From: Mytilus edulis
Lineage: Eukaryota; Mollusca; Bivalvia; Mytilida; Mytilidae
DNA: 64,000 nucleotides
Assembly: GCF_963676685.1 (NCBI RefSeq)
Contig: NC_092346.1
Span: 29,773,133-29,837,132, forward strand
Reading direction: 5' to 3'
Shown here: positions 51,301 through 62,332 of the stretch, one piece after another
How positions within the stretch are numbered: position 1 is the first letter of the stretch
Layout of the letters: the number at the start of each line of letters is the position of its first letter
Program-made: the position numbers and the translations under genes
The notes under the pieces: model-generated
Told to the model about the DNA's origin: nothing
Databases searched by the model: none
Seen by the model: the letters and a program-made list of their open reading frames with translations, nothing else

Positions 51301-54300
51301 TGGTTTAGAAGACAACTTCTTGTCATACATCCATAATAAACAAGTGAAACTGTGAGCTACAGTATAGCTGACTTATACATGTCATATAAACCCTGAAACC
51401 AAATTTCAGAAATCCTTGTACTGTAGTTCCTGAGAAATATGTGACAAAACATTTCAACTTGGATGTCAGGTGTAAAATGATGTAAGTGTTCGGTAAAAAG
51501 GAAATTGTTGAATGATAAGATACGAGAGTCACTGATGAGACTGTTTAGTAGACAAAACACAAGTCTGGTTTCAAAATTTTGTTTGCCTGCCCAGGTATCT
51601 AGGAGTTTTCTCTGAATTTAACATTACTTTGCAGCTATTATTCAAATAAATATTCAAATGTTTCACTTCTTCTCATCTTATCAGTCATAATCAACACTGA
51701 AAGAAGAAGAACATAGTACTTACCATAACTTGGTCTTTCATTTCTCCCAATGGCACTGTTAGATTAGTGATAGCTTTATCCATTCCAACCTGAAAAGATG
51801 CTCTAGATTGTACATGTATGTGATGTAAAAAAAAAAGACTCAATGTTTGCTTTAAAGAGAATGCCATGTTTACATGCATAATATACATAAAAAGTATACC
51901 ATTTTTTCAACTAATAAATTCAAATGTAAGAATTCCAATAGAAAATTGTATCAAAGCTTTTATCACTGTGCACATGTTTGGTTTAAAATTTCCTTCCTAT
52001 GATTTTTCATTTTTCATCAGGTTTAGTTGTTTAAGATATATTTTGTAAGACATGATATGATATTCCAAATCTGTGTAAAGGATCAAAATGATACATTTTG
52101 AATAAATGCTATTGAATGACACATTTTTACTAATAATTTGTTTACCTTGAAAAATTTTGATGGAATGCCTATAATTGTTTGACAGTAATGTACATGTACA
52201 AAAATGTACATTCAAAGTTTAACTGCAAACCGACTTATTTTTCACTGGTACATTTTTTGCATTAATCTCTTTCTAAGTGATTTGATTTACTTTATGATTA
52301 TTGTAACTTTGTTGATGTAGTCACAAAAGGGATGATATAATCTCCATTCCTTATACATTTGAACCTCTGGCTTACCAAAGAACCAACCATTCAATCAATT
52401 CATATTTGAAATGCCTAGTAAATCAACTATATATCTAGCAACAACCTTACCAAATTTGTAGATAAATTGACAAAATCAGCATAGTCTTTATTAATAAGTT
52501 CTATCATGGCACTGCGGAGTATTTTCAAGTAGGTGTTCAGGTCATCTCTCAATGTCTCTAGTGGTACTCTTCTCCTGCATTCCATCACAAAATTATCTAC
52601 ATCAAATCCATCCTGTAAATAAAAAGTGGCTCAAATCAGATTACTCCTGATAAAATTTGCAACCCTTCTCTCAAAGCTTGAAAAAGATTAAAAATGAAAG
52701 AACAATGTGTCTGAGGATACAAATGCCCCTGCTCATGCTTGAAATAAATGTTTTAAAAAATGTGACATATAGACTGAAAGATGGAAGGTCAAGGGTACAC
52801 GTAATGCCCTGTCTCCTATGGTAGTATTGGCAGAGGCATACAAATTATTTTCTCTACATATCTGTACCTGTCAGACAACATTCAATAGCATATGAATTTT
52901 TGCATATAAATTATTTGTATATTGCATTACCGAAATGTATAATGATGAGTAGAACAAACTGGAATCCATAACCCATAACACAAATAACCGATGATAGTCC
53001 GTCGGAAGGGGACGATAAATGGCTGACCTGTGTGAAGAGAGAGCCATATCTCTTGCACGTTAAAGACACCCTTGTAGATTTCGAAAAAAGAGGGGGCTAA
53101 TGCCGCTACAAGGCAGCACTCGCACCCGCAAAGTGGAAAGGGATTAATATAAGTTGCAAAACTTGTTTCCCAATCCACTATAAATAAATATGTTTAAACT
53201 AAATAACCTTCCGACATCATCACAGCTACACATACATGTACATTTATATCTTGTCATATGTTTTAAATTTCGATGCAATAACTTGTGACAACAATTAGTG
53301 TTTTAAATAATGGCACACTAATCTGCATACAAGTGTAAATTATTTATGTTCCAATAAATAATGAAAATCAGACTGACTGGCACAACCCGCAATATGGCTC
53401 AAATTTATTATATTATACAGAGAAAATGGACCCATTGAGATATAGTCCGAGATTACTCTGACGTCCAACAGCTGTTTTGCCAGACAAGCTGGGGCCGTGG
53501 GACATCAGAGCTCGTCCCATATCAAAAAGTGGATATTTGCCCGTCCAAAATAGATGCGCTGCTTCATCGCTTCGTCCCTTCGGGTGCCAACGGCCGGCCT
53601 TGGAATTATATAAATCAGGTATCAATTTGTTCATTTTTCATTTATCTCTTCATTTATGTAAGTTTCACCTACCTGCCACCCTTTATTATCACATATTTAG
53701 ACAGTTTTCACAGTGACCCACCGATTCTGGCATTTTGACTTTCATTTTGAAAGATTGTCATGTGATCACGAGAAAAATGTAAGGCACAATGGACTATGGG
53801 AAATGATGTATGCATATGACCCTAGGTCAATTAGCCTGGGGTCCTGGCTAATCTTGTCAGTATAGCAAGGCGTGTATCAATAAACTGCCTGTTAATGATT
53901 GGTTAATACTAATTTTGTCGCGCAATGTTTGTTTAACATCTGTATCCAATCAGTTCTTGTTTAACATCAATTAGTAAAAATTAGACTGTAATTATTTTTC
54001 TTTATGAATTGATGTATAGTGTTATCATATCTAATTATTAGTATGATGATAATTAGTAAGCAGAAAAGGGTTAATTCTTATCAGCAATCGCCTGGTGAGA
54101 AAGTTAAAAGTTTAAGATTTCATATAACCAAGGTGTGAATTGGATTTCAATTTTGCTGGTTTACATCAAACATCAAATTTATGCAAATATTTATTCAGCC
54201 TCCCTTTAGATTCAGAGTCAACTGGCACTGAATCGATCACATGGTATTTGTTCCCCACCTGGCCCTTGCGATGCGCAGCTAGATTGGGCCGGTGTTCCAG

Positions 54301-55096
54301 GCTATAGGTCAATATGAATATATAATCTAACACCTCGCTCATTTACAATACAAGCAACGTCAATATCCGAGAGCTTCCGAATGTTAACGTGGTTGGTACT
54401 AAATGCTTAATACTGATCTCCTGTAAAGGAGGTGAAAAAAGTATAAATATTTGCATATTTGAGTCTCGAGGTCTCGTAACATGACGTCCATTTGAAAATA
54501 AAAGTAAAAATGTCTGAACCGATGGGTCACTGTGAAAACTGTCTAAGCATGAGAAAATAAAGGGTGGCAGGTAGGTGAAACATACATAAATGAAGAGATA
54601 AATGAAAAATGAACAAATTGATACCTGATTTATATAATTCCAAGGCCGTCCGTTGGCACCAGAAGCGACGAAGCAGCGCATCTATTTTGGACGGGCAAAT
54701 ATCCACTTTTTGATATGGGACGAGCTCTGACGTCCCACGGCCCCAGCTTGTCTGGCAAAACAGCCGTTGGACGTCAGAGTAATCTCGGACTAATTGAGAC
54801 ATTGTTACTTTTGTACAATAGGGTGCATTTTAAACCTCAGTTTTGTCTTATGCTTTTTGAACCTTTCCTGAAAACTGAGTAAGTTCTGCCACCAATATTA
54901 GAGATTTAAAATGACATACAGGTTGAGAGCTGAGAGTTTATTTATGAACAGCAAGCAATATTACCTTCATAAAGACATCTTTGTCAAAGCACAGAGACGC
55001 AGGACCACTAGGAAGTGGTACTGCTTTATTTGGGTCTCCTGTCATGGTCCCAACTTGTTTTGCACTGCTGGCAGGACGGGGAATAACTCTTGGCAT
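31057..55096 (-). CDS. COG2: Conserved oligomeric Golgi complex subunit 2
   Basis: Eighteen coding exons, 5' to 3' on the minus strand: 54965-55096, 52451-52612, 51724-51789, 51034-51114, 50492-50580, 50015-50120, 47856-48035, 45139-45245, 42708-42831, 40842-40981, 40323-40384, 39794-39960, 35491-35655, 34606-34681, 34033-34178, 33407-33543, 32631-32802, 31057-31155. They sum to 2211 nt (736 residues; human COG2 is 738) with all phases closed and GT-AG borders. Diagnostic stretches are SLCFDKDVFMK, ELINKDYADFVNLSTNL (exons 1-2), EFNKLQF, QCLRTYALIDK, GYDFLVNAVWPE, HPSYHTF..KWSLPVYFQIRF and SVKKMEESLKRLKK near the end. COG2 is a lobe A subunit of the COG tether for retrograde intra-Golgi vesicles, cytosolic on Golgi membranes. 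A minus-strand AATAAA lies at 30941-30946. Introns carry many MITEs, and intron 7 holds a C1q gene on the other strand. Confidence 0.97.
31317..31589. mobile_element. MITE with GGTGGTACC ends at a TTAA site
   Basis: Ends GGTGGTACCCAACACT / AGTGTTAGGTACCACC are inverted repeats, with TTAA on each side (31313-31316; 31590-31593). It lies in COG2 intron 17. Confidence 0.75.
31850..32035. mobile_element. Palindromic 186-bp MITE
   Basis: The arms pair end to end: GGTACTGGTTTGAAAA with TTTTCAAAACTGGTTACC, and GGAATTTATTGGTGTATAAAC with its complement. The central loop is only about 25 bp. It lies in COG2 intron 17. Confidence 0.8.
36353..38415 (-). mobile_element. Helentron-like repeat, TATACGACCGC family, copy 1
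   Basis: Read on the minus strand it starts ATACGACCGCAAAAATT right after TTTTT, then a CGTCGTCGTC microsatellite, then four ~160-bp units (37779, 37940, 38101 and 38260 mark the same phrase AACCTTGTGT), then longer units, then hairpin repeats, and ends GAGCATCTGGTT. The same order is seen at 60265-62187. There is no ORF. Helentron-like class is inferred from T-tract insertion, subterminal hairpin, tandem core and lack of TSD. Confidence 0.65.
36935..37170. repeat. Seven tandem ~36-bp hairpin units
   Basis: Each unit contains the dyad TTGCACAATACTGTGCAA with spacer TTGAAGATTTCTTGCTA. Seven units stand here, but two at 61207-61260 and three at 63420-63510 in sister copies. Confidence 0.9.
38571..39375. 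mobile_element. Pearl-like element with 169-bp satellite core
   Basis: The left end carries the dyad GTGAGCGCGCTCAC. About four units follow with an exact 169-bp period (CATAGTATGTCC at 38701, 38870, 39039 and 39208), then a GACGGACTGACGGACGG microsatellite (39292-39332), then CCCATTGCGTGAGGT. The order satellite core, ACGG-type microsatellite, unique end matches the bivalve pearl (CvA/BIV160) elements as I know them. Identity of the core to BIV160 was not tested. Confidence 0.7.
40590..40700 (+). repeat. Dispersed-repeat fragment
   Basis: CAGTCTTCAGTTTTCAATG...GATGGAGAGTCTTCTCATACCACATCATC matches the GGCAATCATACCACATC family tail. COG2 intron 10. Confidence 0.45.
41328..41409. repeat. 82-bp direct repeat, copy 1
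   Basis: Matches 42340-42420 (ATGCTGATTTTTTTGTGACTACATG...CCCAATTATAAATGTTA) almost exactly. The two copies bracket a 930-bp block that contains the MITE at 41912. Confidence 0.85.
41912..42310. mobile_element. 399-bp MITE with GGATGTACTTAGGTGAGG ends at TTAA
   Basis: The ends are perfect 18-bp inverted repeats, with TTAA on each side (41908-41911; 42311-42314). COG2 intron 9. Confidence 0.82.
42340..42420. repeat. 82-bp direct repeat, copy 2
   Basis: Second copy of 41328-41409, followed by a short duplicate of AAGAATTTTATTTYAGTACAAGGAAA (42315-42340 and 42420-42446). Confidence 0.85.
43705..43906. mobile_element. 202-bp MITE-like repeat with TACTGTAAATT ends
   Basis: TACTGTAAATTATTG at the left and GAATTTACAGTA at the right are inverted repeats. 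The interior has inverted GCAATAAT motifs. COG2 intron 8. Confidence 0.55.
46281..46290 (+). promoter_or_regulatory. TATA box of the C1q gene
   Basis: CTATAAAAAT lies 60 bp upstream of the ATG at 46341, so transcription probably starts near 46310 with a short leader. Confidence 0.65.
46341..47531 (+). CDS. Secreted C1q domain-containing protein, nested in COG2
   Basis: Two exons, 46341-46407 and 47119-47531, join in phase 1 (GACG|GTAAAT...TTCTAG|AT) into 159 residues. Residues 1-19 form a signal peptide (MSYFSIVLTLLFLAETVMG). A short Cys-rich linker (CDDKTCNC) follows, then a C1q/TNF-like beta-sandwich from IPAFSALLTRP to FSGYRIA, with family marks V.FDKV, NILNGYNPTTGTFTAPVAGVY and the closing SSFSGYRI. 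There is no collagen stretch, as is usual for bivalve C1qDC proteins. Secreted lectin-like pattern recognition is the family role in bivalves; the ligand is unknown. A TATA box lies upstream and AATAAA at 47580-47585. It lies wholly in COG2 intron 7 on the opposite strand. Confidence 0.93.
47676..47830 (+). repeat. Dispersed repeat just after the C1q gene
   Basis: CAGGGCCTTTTATAGCCGACTATACAG ... AATCATACCACATATCC, same family as 29785-29935. Confidence 0.6.
48333..49180. mobile_element. 848-bp element with ACTACTGTGGATTC ends
   Basis: ACTACTGTGGATTCATTT at the left and AAATGAATCCACAGTAGT at the right are perfect inverted repeats, continued by TTCGTGG/CCACGAA motifs. A shorter relative is at 58204-58389. 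COG2 intron 6. Confidence 0.78.
49185..49330 (-). repeat. Dispersed repeat, inverted relative of 11490-11630
   Basis: GGGGCCCTTTATAGCTTGCTGTTCAG...GACCTATAAGGGTTTAC...ATACCACATCTTCC. The reverse complement of phrases at 11540-11620 and 13070-13150. Confidence 0.6.
52979..53209 (+). mobile_element. 5'-truncated SINE
   Basis: The reverse complement of the body of the SINE at 12517-12873 (CTCTTGCACGTTAAAGACACC, GGCAGCACTCGCACCCGC, AT-rich tail), but the tRNA-like head is missing. COG2 intron 1. Confidence 0.8.
53443..54792. mobile_element. Mutator-like fold-back element, 1350 bp, 9-bp TSD
   Basis: Ends start TAGTCCGAGATTACTCTGACG and pair over about 330 bp with few mismatches (53443-53775 against 54792-54460). 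Flanks ATTGAGATA (53434-53442) and ATTGAGACA (54793-54801) give a 9-bp duplication with one change. Long inverted repeats with a 9-bp duplication indicate the MULE class. The arms carry open frames on both strands with no transposase. COG2 intron 1. Confidence 0.82.
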
Positions 55097-55998
55097 AACC
55101 GGATGTAAATTCGTTGCTCAAACTAAAAACCCAAAACTCATTCAATGGAGTGTAGACAAACACCTTTTTTTTTACTTAAAAAAATATATATACTCAGAGA
55201 AACAGATGATTTAATATTTGAAAACTTCTTTCATCCGCTAATGTTTCGTATTTAAACAATGTGACACATGATCATAACTTTATTCTTTGAGTAAAATGAA
55301 AGTCTACTCGGAATTCTTCAGGATTTTTCTTCTTTAAATCAAAACGAAAGTAGGGAATTCCCAAAAAATATAACCACTTGTCTCGTGAGTCACAGAAAAT
55401 AAAAACAAGAGTCCAACTTGAGCTCAAGGACACAAGTAAGATATATAGAGTTATTTTCATTTTTGAAGATTATTCAAATATGTGGTTTGCATTTGATGAC
55501 ACTGTCATAGACATCTTAATTTGCCTTTAAAAACAGAGACATAGCGACTTCTTCCCCCTAATCCCATGTGACACGAATTGCTTTTTTTCGGGATGGGCAT
55601 GGATCATAATAATCCATTTCGGATATTATAGTTTAAATGGGGTATATATTTTTAATGCAAAATATATCATTTTGTAATCAAGCAAAGCTATTTTCACTGC
55701 ATTTGTTTAGAATAACTACAATATAGAAATTTTGGTAGGCAACTTTGCCAGAAAATGAATTAGTTGCAAAATTGTTTCATTCGAAAATCCAGGGAATCAA
55801 ACTCATCAACATTCTGGTACATATAATAGAAATAAGTTGCTGATTAAAAGTTTTTGCATTTATTAAATAAATTATATACTTAGCAAACTTCAATGTGCAG
55901 TAGTGCACACATAAAACATGCACCTGATCTCTTCCAAATTATTTCACACTAGAGTTGTTTATTTACCTTACTATGAATGTTTGTTTTAATACTTGCAG
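55097..55998. promoter_or_regulatory. Shared upstream region of COG2 and the BCAP/BANK1-like gene
   Basis: COG2 (minus) starts at 55096 and the first coding exon of the other gene opens at 55999 (acceptor ACTTGCAG, ending 55998), so its own first, untranslated exon must lie in or near this 0.9 kb. No TATA box is clear. Assignment as a divergent promoter is inferred from layout only. Confidence 0.4.
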
Positions 55999-56054
55999 CC
56001 AAAGATTTTTGAAAAGGCTGGTTAAAAGGGTATGAAAACACTGCAAGAGTAAAG

Positions 56055-58680
56055 ATGGAGATAATTTGTTCATGTCATGAAGCTACCAGTAGAAGAGTAA
56101 AGCATATACAAGAGATTTGTACAGGAAAGGATATATCTGTAACTGTTAGGCAGTGTAGAGGTATGTATTGTTAAGTTTTTTAAGTGGCAAAACTGTAATT
56201 TCAAATGTGTAGGTTTTTATTCCCCTTTTGCATGCTTTCTTTCTGTTCATATTTTCTAAATCTCTAACAATGGAGTGTAAGAAAAAAATCTTATTTTTGG
56301 CATCTCTTTAAAAATCATTTGACAGAAATTGTGAAATAGTTTTGCAGATCATGATTTTGCCATATGTTCTATTGCTATTTTGTTTGCTATCTTGTCAATT
56401 ACAGATTAACTCTATAAAAATTGCCTGGTCAAATTTAAACCAAACTTATTACAAAAAGTCCTTGCAATATACATGTTGAGCTGAAAATTTTGTATTTATA
56501 AAAGTAGTCACCTTTTTTTATAAGTAATGAATTATTTGGTCTCACAAAACATATACTTTTTTGTATTTTTTATTTATAGGAGTGATTATTTGTATTTTTA
56601 CCAATAGCAAAATCAAACTTTATTTTTCAGGAATTGAAGATGCTAAAAAGTTGGAAGTAGATGTAAATAAATGTTGTGTGCTCATACTAGATGATGAATT
56701 GGTTGACTTATTAGAAAGTTGTGGAAAACTTGTTGCCAAAATACTAAGTATGAATGGTGGATTTTAGACTTGTAACAAGGGTGAATTATGGGAAAGGGCA
56801 CTTATCATTTTATCCTTCAGTTTATTGGATGTTTATTGGTTATTCTCTTTTTCTTTTAATCAGATCTTCAGAAACGACCACTAACTATCATATTTTATTT
56901 ACAGTGTTTAATTTAAACTCCCTTAATTTGCAATTAATTCTGAAAAAATCTTGAAAATGAAATTTAAAAGTGTTTACATCATTTCAAAACAGAGTTTATA
57001 AAGAAATGATTAGAAAAAGCACATATAAACCCTTCAAAGAGCTTTTTTTTATGAATATGGCCAATCATCAATAGAACTGAGTAGCCTAACAACACAATGG
57101 AAAACCAATGAAAAGTCATCTAGATTCCAGTCTTCCAAGATAACAAAATTTATGAATCCAACCACATTTAGGCCCTGGGTACAACTTATATGTTATTTGT
57201 TTTAAAAAATATAAAGTAAAAATATATTTTCTGTCAATGCATGTACATGTACTATGATTTTTCCAGTCCTGAAAAGTAATTTTTATTAGCCTGCTTTCAT
57301 TTGCTATATCGGAAATTTGAAATTGTTGCCAATTCTTAACTTTGATTCATTTTGATGATTGCTATCAATATTAATTTGAAATTTCGCCGTATTGTGGTCT
57401 ATTTTGACCTACAATCTATACTTTTCAGGGATGACATCCAAGCCTAACAAGTTGATATATTTCAAAGTTGTTACTGATGAAAAGATGGAAATGTTTGCAA
57501 CTGACGAATGTGAATGGAGACGATGTGTTAACTCTGAGGAGGAACTGATCAAAATTTATACAACGAAAATATGTAAATCTCCGACAGAGTCTGATGGTAG
57601 GTACAGAAAATATTTTAATGAAAAAAAAACGTTCAGTTCTTTTAAACATTAAATGATTTAATTTTAATGTATGAAGAAATTTATGACCTGTATACCAGCA
57701 GTGAGAGATGAGAAAAATTTAAATGGAAACAGTAAGGAAGAATTTTAGATTTGAGTTCTGGTGTGGTGATTTAGATATTGCTTTAAAATTGTTGTGTTGT
57801 TTATTTGTTGAAACTTATTCACAAGTTTTTGTTTTGAATTGAGGGAGTCAAAAAACGGCATAATTTATCACAATTTTTTTTAAAGAAAAATGTACATTTA
57901 ACAGTAAGGCCAAGGGATTTGCGTCATACCAATACATCTAGTTGATTATTACATCACCATGTTCCAACTTTTTCTGTCATTTAAACATAGATTTATTTAA
58001 GAACAGAGTTGGGGTAAATGTTTTTGATTTTTTCATATGTTATATTCTTTCACAATTTCAGAAACAACAAATACATGTCAAACAATGCAGTCACTGAGCT
58101 TGCAGAGTGCAGAGCCTTTGTCCAATTCGTCTTTTACAAATGAACCAGCTGTGAACCAGTCATTGAAAATTACTCATGCAAGTATGTATCTGCAAAGTTT
58201 GTCAATATTGTGGATTCATCATTATTTGTTGGATATCAATCTCGAGGATCACAATAGATGAACCACAAATTAGAAATGTTTCAACGAAGTATAAATTTAA
58301 TTTATGCTTGTATGCAGACTATGGCAAAACAACTAAATCAAATATTCACAAAAATGGTACTTAGAAATAGATAAATCCACAATGTAGTAACATTAAACAA
58401 GTGAATATCATGTTTTTGTAAAATTGGTTAATATTGTGTGTTATAAGTCTGATTATCTCCCTTGACTTTCTGGGAACTTTGTATTAATTTGTTTCAAAGA
58501 ATAGAAATTTTTGGTGTCCATGTTGATTTGCATTTATTTTTGTAGGACCAGAAGCTGTAGAAAGTAGACATTCATTCTCCAGTGGTGATGACAATCATGA
58601 TGAGAAACAATGCCAGAATGACTTAAAAGGGCAAGCTGTGGAGGGAGATATTCAAAAGTCAAAGAGTGAACAAAATCTTG
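56055..58680 (+). CDS. TIR-like adaptor, BCAP/BANK1-type N-terminus (partial)
   Basis: Five coding exons, 56055-56160, 56631-56747, 57429-57596, 58062-58181 and 58546-58680, all end in phase 1 with GT-AG borders and stay open over 215 codons. The start is the first ATG in frame after an upstream TGA (56010-56012). A six-codon uORF (56032-56052) precedes it. The fold-like order EIICSCHEA, DISVTVRQC, CCVLILDDELVDLLE, KLIYFKVV and ECEWRRC..EEELIKIYTTKI resembles the TIR-like domain of BCAP (PIK3AP1) and BANK1. That is a family-level judgement by eye. Exons 4-5 are Ser/Asn/Glu-rich linker. BCAP/BANK1 are cytosolic adaptors joining receptor signalling to PI3K. The last donor (GTATGT at 58681) has no partner in the window, so the gene runs past 64000 or the rest was missed. 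Confidence 0.55.
58204..58389. mobile_element. MITE related to 48333-49180
   Basis: ATTGTGGATTCATCATTATTTG at the left, GATAAATCCACAAT at the right. It begins about 20 bp after the exon-4 donor of the BCAP/BANK1-like gene. Confidence 0.6.
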
Positions 58681-59129
58681 GTATGTTCATACATTTGATT
58701 AGCTGATATTGTGTGTAAATCTAGTACAATGCAGATTTGTATTCATGTCCCATTAACATTTATTTATGATTTGCCACTGGACTCTATTAAAAGAGCCATC
58801 CTTTATCATCCTGATCACAGATGTCTAGTCAGTCAAACTTCATTACAGCTTCTTCAGTTCTGATGATTTTTGCATTAAATAGCAGTATCTGTTAGAAGAT
58901 CAATAAGTTTTCCTAAAAATACATGTACATGTGTTGTCTACAATCTCATCTTCAAATTTTAAAACCAGAAAAAGCAAAGTCCATGTTTTGATATTGGAAA
59001 CATCAAAAAATCATTCAGATCTCAAATTAAAATAGACAATACACAACACAATGTCCATTAGAAGAATCTGTACAATTTTGAGGGAATTTTGGTAAGCTAT
59101 TTTAGTAGTTGTGGATTAATTAACTTACT

Positions 59130-59225
59130 GATACATTAAATGGGTTTTACTCATTGTTGAAGGTCTTAATACCGTCTTATGGTGACCTGTAGTTGTTAAT
59201 TTCTGTGTCATTTGGTGTCTTAGAT
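59130..59225 (+). repeat. Dispersed-repeat fragment
   Basis: TGGGTTTTACTCATTGTTGAAGGTC ... TTGTTAATTTCTGTGTCATTTGGTGTCT, the family of 29785-29935. Confidence 0.55.
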
Positions 59226-59485
59226 TAAGCCGTTACATTTTGGATTACAATGATGTGCCATCAAACGGTAGATAAAATTGACGCAAATTCCTACTACATC
59301 ATTTTTGATTGATTGCAGCACTTGAACTCTCTTCAATGTAGAGGTGAAAAAATAATTGTGTCTGTTGTTTTCAAATAGAAAAATATACGTTGAAATTTCA
59401 ACATTTCAGCTAAAAGGATACCCAGGAATTTTTATTAGCAGATAAAGAACTTTGAAATTGTCACTAAACATCATCCTATTTTTAG

Positions 59486-62332
59486 CTCACCTGGCCCGAA
59501 GGGCCAAGTGAGCTTTTCCCATCACTTGGTGTCCAGTCATGGGCGATGGAGTCTGGACGCCATGGCTAAAAATAGAACATAGGGGTAAAATGCAGTTTTT
59601 GGCTTATAACTCAAAAACCAAAGCATTTAGAGCAAATCTGACATGGGGTAAAATTGTTTATTAGGTCAAGATCTATCTGCCTTCAAATTTTCAGATGAAT
59701 CCGACAACCTGTTATTGGGTTGCTGCCCCTGAACTGGTAATTTTAGGGAATTTTTGCTGTTTTTGGCTATTATCTTGAATATTATTATAGATAGAGATAA
59801 ACTGTAAACAGCAATAATGTTCAGCAAAGTAAGATTTACAAATAAGTCAACATGACCAAAATGGTCAGTTGACCCCTTTAGGAGTTATTGACCTTTATAG
59901 TCAATTTTTAATCATTTTTCGTAAATCTTAGTAATCTTTTACAAAAATCTTCTCCTTTGAAACTACTGGGCCAAATTAATCCAAACTGGGCCACAATCAT
60001 CTTTGGGATATCTTGTTTGAAAAATGTGTGGCCTGACCCGGCCAACCAACCAAGATGGCCACCATGGCTAAAAATAGAACATAGGGGTAAAATGCAGTTT
60101 ATGGCTTATAACTCAAAAACAAAGCTTTTAGAGCAAATCTGACATGCGGTAAAAGTGTTTATTAGGTCAAGATCTATCTGTCCTGATGTTTTCACATGGA
60201 TCGGACAACCAGTTGTTAGGTTACTGTCCTGAATTGGTAATTTTAAGGAAATTTTGCCGTTTTTATACGACCGCAAAAATTTTAATTTTTTGGTCGTATA
60301 TTGCTATCACGTTGGCGTCGTCGTCGTCGTCGTCGTTGTTGTCCGAATACTTTTAGTTTTCGCACTCTAACTTTAGTAAAAGTGAATAGAAATCAATGAA
60401 ATTTTAACACAAGGTTTATGACCACAAAAGGAAGGTCGGGATTGATTTTTGGAGTTGAGGTCACAACAGTTTATGAATTAGGGGCCAAAAAGGGGCCCAA
60501 ATAAGCATTATTTTTGGTTTTCGCACAATAACTTTAGTATAAGTAAATAGAAATCCATGAAATTTATACACAAGGTTTATGACCATAAAAGGAAGGTTTT
60601 ATGACCACAAAAGGAAGGTTGGGTTTGATTTTGGGAGTTTTGGTCCCAACAGTTTAGGAATAAGGGGTCCAAAGGGTCCAAAATTGAACTTTGTGTGATT
60701 CATCAAAAATTGAATAATTGGGGTTCTTTGATATGTCGAATCTAACTATGTATGTAGATTCTTAATTTTTGGTCCCGTTTTCAAATTGGTCTACATTAAG
60801 GTCCAAAGGGTCCAAAATTAAACTTAGTTTGATTTTAACAAAAATTGAATCCTTGGAGTTCTTTGATATGCTGAATTTAAAAATGTAATTAGATTTTTAA
60901 TTATTGGCCTAGTTTTCAAGTTGGTCCAAATGGGGGTCCAAAATTATACTTTGTTTGATTTCATCAAAAATTGAATAAATGGGTTCTTTGATATGCCAAA
61001 TCTAACTGTGTATGTAGATTCTTAATCTTTAGTCCAGTTTTCAAATTGGTCTACATTAAGGTCCAAAGGGTCCAAAATTAAACTAAGTTTGATTTTAACA
61101 AAAATTAAATTCTTTGGCTTATTTGATATGCTTTATCTAAATATGTACTTTGATTTTTGATTATGGGCCCAGTTTTCAAGTTGGTCCAAATCAGGATTCC
61201 ATATCAAGTATTGTGCAATAGCAAGATATTTTCAATTGCACAGTATTGTGCAATAGCAATTAATTTTCAATTGGAGTTATCTTTCTTTGTATAGAATAGT
61301 AGTTGATAATATATGTTGGAAATTTGCCAGACATGACTATGATGTCATTTTGTATTTTTATTTGCCAATAACTTTATGTAAATAACTTCATTGGAAATTT
61401 GCCAATATAAAATGTTGCTGATGAAGCTTTTTTTCCTTATCTTATCTAAAATGTTTTTAGATAATGTATGTTGGACATTTGCCAGACATGACTATGATGT
61501 CATTTTCTATTTTTATTTGCCAATAACTTTATGTAAATAACTTCATTGGAAATTTGCCAATATAAAATGTTGCTGATGAAGTTTTTTTTATTGTTTTATA
61601 CAATAAACAATGTATATTCACTTTTACTACCAACCAATCTTTACCATTCAGTGATAACAAGCACTTTATTTTACATTTTAATATTTTATGATGTATTTAA
61701 AAGAGTTGTTATTGTTGCAAACTCCATTAGAAATTTGAATTGATATCAGTTTTGAAAAAAGGGAAACGGGGATGTGAAAAAAAAGGGGGAGGGGGTTTAA
61801 ATTTTTCTCATTTCAGATTTCATAAATAAAAAGAAAATTTCTTCAAACATTTTTTTGAGAAGATTAATATTCAACAGCATAGTGAATTGCTCAAAGGCAA
61901 TAAAAAAACTTTTAAGTTCATTAGACCACATTCATTCTGTGTCAGAAACCTATGCTGTGTCAACTATTTCATTTTAAATTTAAAAAGTTTGAAGAAGAAA
62001 TCTTTAATTGATTTGTAAAATCTTGACATTTGTTTTGTGTAAAACAAAACCATGTAATGTCAAAAATTTGATCACAATCCAAATTCAGAGCTGTATCACG
62101 CTTGAATGTTTTGTCCATACTTGCCCCAACTGTTCAGGGTTCGACCTCTGCGGTCGTATAAAGCTGTGCCCTGTGGAGCACCTGGTTTGTTATTATCTTG
62201 AATATTATTATAGATAGAGATAAACTGTATACAGCAATAACATTCAGCAAAATAAGATCTACAAATAAGTTTGCATGACCAAAATAGTCAATTGACCCCT
62301 TAAGGAGTTATTGCCCTTTATAGTTAATTTTT
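59486..62332 (+). mobile_element. Helentron-like host repeat (AGCTCACC family), interrupted
   Basis: After TATTTTT it opens with the hairpin AGCTCACCTGGCCC-GAA-GGGCCAAGTGAGCT. Two ~500-bp units follow (CATGGCTAAAAATAGAACAT at 59561 and 60063). The second unit breaks off at 60264 and resumes at about 62188, where a TATACGACCGC element has inserted. There is no ORF. Confidence 0.65.
60265..62187 (+). mobile_element. Helentron-like repeat, TATACGACCGC family, copy 2
   Basis: Starts ATACGACCGCAAAAATT after TTTT(T), has the hairpin partner TTTTTTGGTCGTAT, a GTCGTCGTC microsatellite, ~160-bp units, hairpin repeats at 61207-61260 and ends GCACCTGGTTT. It contains a tandem ~140-bp duplication (GTTGGAAATTTGCCAGACATGAC at 61316 and 61468). 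Confidence 0.68.

Noticed and set aside
53413-54802. Mirror-image frames on both strands in COG2 intron 1
   Set aside because: They come from the inverted arms of the Mutator-like element; no conserved protein domain is seen.
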